A stretch of DNA of 10,750 nt from Gracilaria vermiculophylla (Eukaryota; Rhodophyta; Florideophyceae; Gracilariales; Gracilariaceae). The stretch covers positions 3,186,874 through 3,197,623 of the forward strand of contig JAHNZQ020003150.1 of assembly GCA_019155205.2 (NCBI GenBank), in the 5' to 3' direction. Position numbers and translations under genes: made by a program. Every line of letters starts with the position of its first letter. Positions within the stretch are counted from its first letter, which is position 1. This document shows, piece after piece, positions 8,040 through 10,750 of this stretch. The notes under the pieces were generated by a model. It did not search any database, was not told the DNA's origin, and saw nothing but the letters and a program-made list of their open reading frames with translations.

Positions 8040-8495
8040 TTAAAAAATTATCGGAATGTTTCTTGTGCAGAACCTCAAAAAAAAGTTGTGAAATGCATTT
8101 TAAGCCCTGTTTGGCCCGTACAGGACCGTCCGGAGTTACCAATCAAAATTGTCTTCTTTCTCCTTGCGGCCATTGTGATGGAGGAAGGTGTTGGGGATTG
8201 AAATGCTGCTCAAAAGCTGAAACTTAATTTGCCGAAGATGGTCCTTCGAAATGATAGTACAATGCTGCCAAGGCCGAATAAATGTCGAAAAGAGCTTAGT
8301 GAGAGTGCCCGGAAACTTTTGTTGACCTCGCAACCAAAAGCGAAAAAGCACGGCAACCTCTGTGAAAGAGAAACAACAGAACTTGTTCCTTTGATAACTA
8401 TCAACGAAAAAATACGTCTGTCCTATGCCAGGTGGTTTCATGTAGACACAGACACACGCAAAGGTTACATGGTTGACAAACCAAAGTTTTCCTAA
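8040..8495 (+). pseudogene. Weak ORF remnant, lysine/glutamate-rich, unknown
   Basis: One plus frame is open for 152 codons with a single TGA at 8199-8201, ending in TAA at 8493-8495. The second half is basic and charged (NKCRKELSESARKLLL, QPKAKKHGNLCERETTEL), which is protein-like. The opposite strand has a 139-codon uninterrupted frame (8555-8136) that is rich in Phe, Cys and Leu, the usual look of an antisense shadow of charged codons. I prefer the plus frame but recognise no family and see no convincing start. Confidence 0.25.
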
Positions 8496-9478
8496 AATGT
8501 ATTTGCTTGTCGTGCAACTATTTGGTGCGAGCAAGAAAGCCACAGAAGAACTCAAGTTTATTTTCCAATATAAAGTAATCGGACTGTTGAGTTCCTCTCA
8601 AAATGATTTCTAGCCTGTTTTTATCCAAAGAATTCTACTAAACTGATAAATAGGAGGCATAGAAAACGCAAATAAGCAATGCAAAGGGTGTGGAGCAACG
8701 ATGCAAGCGGGACTAAAGTTGATGTTATGTTCGAGAAAAGGGTGTTGTGAGGCGAACAGATGCGAGCCACGTCGGTGAGCACGCGCCTAAGCGGTCACTA
8801 CCACCCGAAAAGCAAGCTTGTCCGGAGATCATAAAAAAGAGAAAATATTCGTTAAAGAACAACCCAAAAGGCCATGAAATGTGGTTCTGTGATGGACAAT
8901 GGATACCTGACCAGGGCTACGTGGTGACACTTCGTGAAAAGACACTAAAGATTCTCTTGGTCCAATTGTGAGCCGGAATTCCCTTTTCCATTCTCCTTGG
9001 AGATGGGCTAAGCTGATCATCAAGAGTATCATAGCAAAGCTCTTCCTACAGTATTAGAATTGAAGCAATTACAAAAACAACAAGTAAATAAATAATTATC
9101 TCATAATTACAAATACATATTTTTCAAGCATGGCCCGTAAGTAAAAACTTAACTGCGATAACAGTACTGCTCGCAAAACTCCTGTATTTTGTACTGCTGT
9201 GATGAGCAAAATGGTATATATTCAGCGTGATTTCTTTTCTCTCGTACATATCGTGAACCACATTCTCACTGGTGCGTTTCTCTAGGACTATGTCATCGAA
9301 ATAGGAAGCAAAACTACATTCTTCAAATATACTGCCTCACAGGTTTTGCATCCCAAGCAATATTATATATTACGGAAACAAAAACATAGTGCTTATCAGT
9401 GCTTCAAAGGCATGGGTTGTCATAATGTTATCCATTGGGATGGATACAGCCGTCAAGTTCGTCTGAAGCAATTCGTCA
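8496..9478. other. Anonymous AT-rich stretch
   Basis: I see no supported gene. An 82-codon plus frame (8723-8971) is open without an early ATG and has no domain. 9050-9430 is AT-rich with no structure I can name. Confidence 0.4.
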
Positions 9479-9664
9479 GCCTGTGCAAGCAATAGTTCCA
9501 ATACAGTTTCTATCACCACACGTACCAACTAGACATTCTTGTCTAGGTTTAGCCCTCAATTGCTCTTTAGTCTTTCCGCCTATCGTAATTTCTAACTCTT
9601 CAAGCGCTCGTTGTACGCTTAACCGCAATATGGTTTTCCTATTGCGAAAATGATTTTTCCCAGT
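9479..9664 (-). other. Short open minus-strand frame, protein-like but unassigned
   Basis: A 62-codon run between TAG (9665-9667) and TGA (9476-9478) reads LRLSVQRALEELEITIGG, then a lysine-rich stretch and two Cys-containing turns (CLVGTCGDRNCIG). The first part faintly resembles a SAP-like helix-turn-helix. It is short and has no start codon, so this is only a note. Confidence 0.15.
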
Positions 9665-9815
9665 CTATGACAATGGATAGCAGCGCCCAGAGACTGACGT
9701 CCGTTTTCACGGTAAGCTCCGCCCCGGCCGTTTACAGGTATGGTATACAAAGTGCGATACTCGTGCGGCCCGCTGCCGTACAGTAAAGGTAGCAAAGGTT
9801 TAGAGCACATTTCAT

Positions 9816-9915
9816 TGCGTGTACTAGAGAGATTACGCAAACAGAATTCTGCAACCATTTCTAAGAATTCCGCAATGCGTGTAACAGCTGTAGAAATGGT
9901 ACAGAATTCTGCAAC
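9816..9915 (+). repeat. Imperfect 60-bp tandem duplication with an internal inverted repeat
   Basis: TGCGTGTA at 9816 and 9876, and ACAGAATTCTGCAAC at 9841 and 9901, recur at exactly 60-bp spacing. The sequence between them has diverged, so this is an old tandem duplication. The same segment forms an inverted repeat: CAGAATTCTG (9842-9851) plus ACCATTTCT (9854-9862) face AGAAATGGT (9892-9900) plus CAGAATTCTG (9902-9911). In the frame of the small plus-strand ORF at 9740-9925 the unit is 20 codons long and ends QNSAT. Confidence 0.7.
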
Positions 9916-9930
9916 TGTCTTGTGAGCAAA

Positions 9931-9967
9931 GTCGCTGTGCCTAGCTAGTGTCTATCTGACCAGCGAC
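9931..9967. repeat. Inverted repeat, 7-bp arms
   Basis: GTCGCTG (9931-9937) and CAGCGAC (9961-9967) are perfect inverted arms around a 23-base loop. The right arm overlaps the first palindrome of the next feature. Confidence 0.5.
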
Positions 9968-10000
9968 CTCATATGAGGTCAAATGACCTCATATGAGGTC
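9965..10000. repeat. Two perfect 16-bp palindromes in tandem
   Basis: GACCTCATATGAGGTC occurs at 9965-9980 and again at 9985-10000, with an AAAT spacer. The second extends to an 18-bp palindrome by the flanking T and A. The inner halves form a further inverted repeat, TGAGGTCA AA TGACCTCA. Such paired dyads often bind dimeric proteins. Lying about 170 bp before the piggyBac-like ATG, they could be subterminal transposase sites or promoter sites of that element. Confidence 0.9.
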
Positions 10001-10172
10001 AATTTTAATTACTTTGTAGTTAGGTGAAAACATTAAAACTTTTCCCAAGTTTTTTTTGTTCTGATATTCTCATCGTGTTGTCGACGCCGGCAGGGCTGAA
10101 CTGTGTCCACAACAACAAAGGGTGAATTGTGACTGTTACATCAATCTGAGCCGTCAACAACATTCGTAAACT
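10001..10172. other. Leader between the palindromes and the piggyBac-like ORF
   Basis: There is no gene. TTAA, the piggyBac target site, occurs at 10005-10008 and 10033-10036, but neither is followed by a terminal sequence I can recognise, so the element's left end is not fixed. Confidence 0.3.
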
Positions 10173-10750
10173 ATGGCATCGTCCACAGATCCTCGCAGAA
10201 CTGCTGGAGCAACTGTCAACAGCCGCGCTCGCCTGGTTAACAGTGACGCGGAATGTAAACGCTACCATGGATCTTTGTGGAAGTCCACAACGGTCAGAGG
10301 AATAGTTCAAAACGTTGATGTTCGCAGGATCAACAGTCGAAATTTGACATTCTTGACGATAAAATTCAGTTTACCCAATCGTTAGAAAGAAGTTACTCTA
10401 CCTTTATCAAGTGTCAAACTCGGTACTGGTGTTGACGAGGTCCCGGACGCTGCAGAAGAACACAATCAGTCGATTGACGCGAGTATCATCCAACCTGCTG
10501 AAAAAGAAGCGATTACTACACCACCTAATATGCAAATTTTGCATGAGCAGCCAGATGATCAAAATCTGCAAACAACCTGCCAATCAACTATTTATCATGG
10601 TCGAAAATAGAAAACCTGTACGTCGTTGAGTCCTCTGAATGGTTGTATGCAAATGCATCAGTGGAAAGTTATTGGTCCAGCAGGAGATTTTATCTCACCG
10701 CGTCACGTTCCTTCAGGAATGACTGCATTGGATTTCTTTGTCTGGATGTT
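10173..10750 (+). pseudogene. piggyBac-like transposase, N-terminal part, two in-frame TAG codons, cut by the window end
   Basis: From ATG 10173 one frame runs to the window end, broken only by TAG at 10383-10385 and 10608-10610. The first 70 codons contain a basic N-terminus and a conserved-looking segment (TVRGIVQNVDVRRINSRN, FLTIKFSLPN). An acidic, glutamine-rich linker follows the first stop. After the second stop, QWKVIGPAGDF and GMTALDFFVWM resemble the entry to the DDE_Tnp_1_7 domain of oomycete piggyBac-like transposases, where a D-x-F-x-x-M-F motif precedes a conserved TN region. That catalytic domain lies beyond the window. PiggyBac enzymes excise precisely at TTAA. Assignment rests on motif memory, so another DDE transposase is possible. 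The gene is probably a pseudogene unless the TAG codons are read through. Confidence 0.55.

Noticed and set aside
8136..8555. 139-codon minus-strand ORF as a gene
   Set aside because: It has no ATG near its 5' end, and its Phe/Cys/Leu-rich composition is typical of the antisense of the charged plus-strand frame.
9740..9925. 61-codon plus-strand ORF with repeated NSA motifs as a small repeat protein
   Set aside because: The motif repeat follows directly from the 60-bp DNA duplication, and the ORF has no other support.
9965..10000. Nuclear-receptor response element (AGGTCA half-sites as inverted and everted repeats)
   Set aside because: The half-sites match, but nothing else in the window suggests an animal genome, and the palindromes are explained at least as well as transposon-end sites.

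Overview
The window is transposon-dense eukaryotic DNA with no intact host gene that I can recognise. It carries the 3' part of a chromodomain-bearing Ty3/Gypsy LTR retrotransposon, two related Tc1-like DNA transposons and what looks like the 5' part of a piggyBac-type transposase. Every recognisable transposase or polyprotein frame is broken by in-frame stops. Chromodomain Gypsy, Tc1-like and piggyBac-like elements together suggest a filamentous eukaryote. The piggyBac-like N-terminus reminds me of oomycete (Phytophthora or downy-mildew type) elements, and an early-diverging fungus is the main alternative. This is an inference from element types only.

Layout: 1-2347 is the Gypsy element. It holds the integrase zinc finger, a complete D,D-35-E core, a GPY/F module, an in-frame TAG, a chromodomain, an extra unassigned ORF after pol, a purine-rich tract and a 496-bp 3' LTR with TGTTAG/CTAACA ends. 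2348-2740 is blank. 2741-3998 is Tc1-like copy A, on the minus strand and decayed by stops and frameshifts. 3999-6692 holds no recognised gene, but contains an old minus-strand reading frame (4637-5452, two stops in 272 codons) and a GC-rich island with a long minus-strand ORF (5766-6296). 6695-7968 is Tc1-like copy B, on the plus strand. It has both inverted ends, TA on both sides, and a full-length single-frame transposase with eight nonsense codons. 7969-9841 is mostly anonymous, with two weak ORF remnants. 9816-10000 is a cluster of repeats and palindromes, including two 16-bp perfect palindromes 4 bp apart. From 10173 to the window end is the piggyBac-like N-terminal region, with two in-frame TAG codons.

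No genes here work together as a pathway. The organising logic is successive insertion and decay. The two Tc1-like copies point away from each other and bracket 2.7 kb. I found no rRNA, convincing tRNA, CRISPR array or prokaryotic feature.
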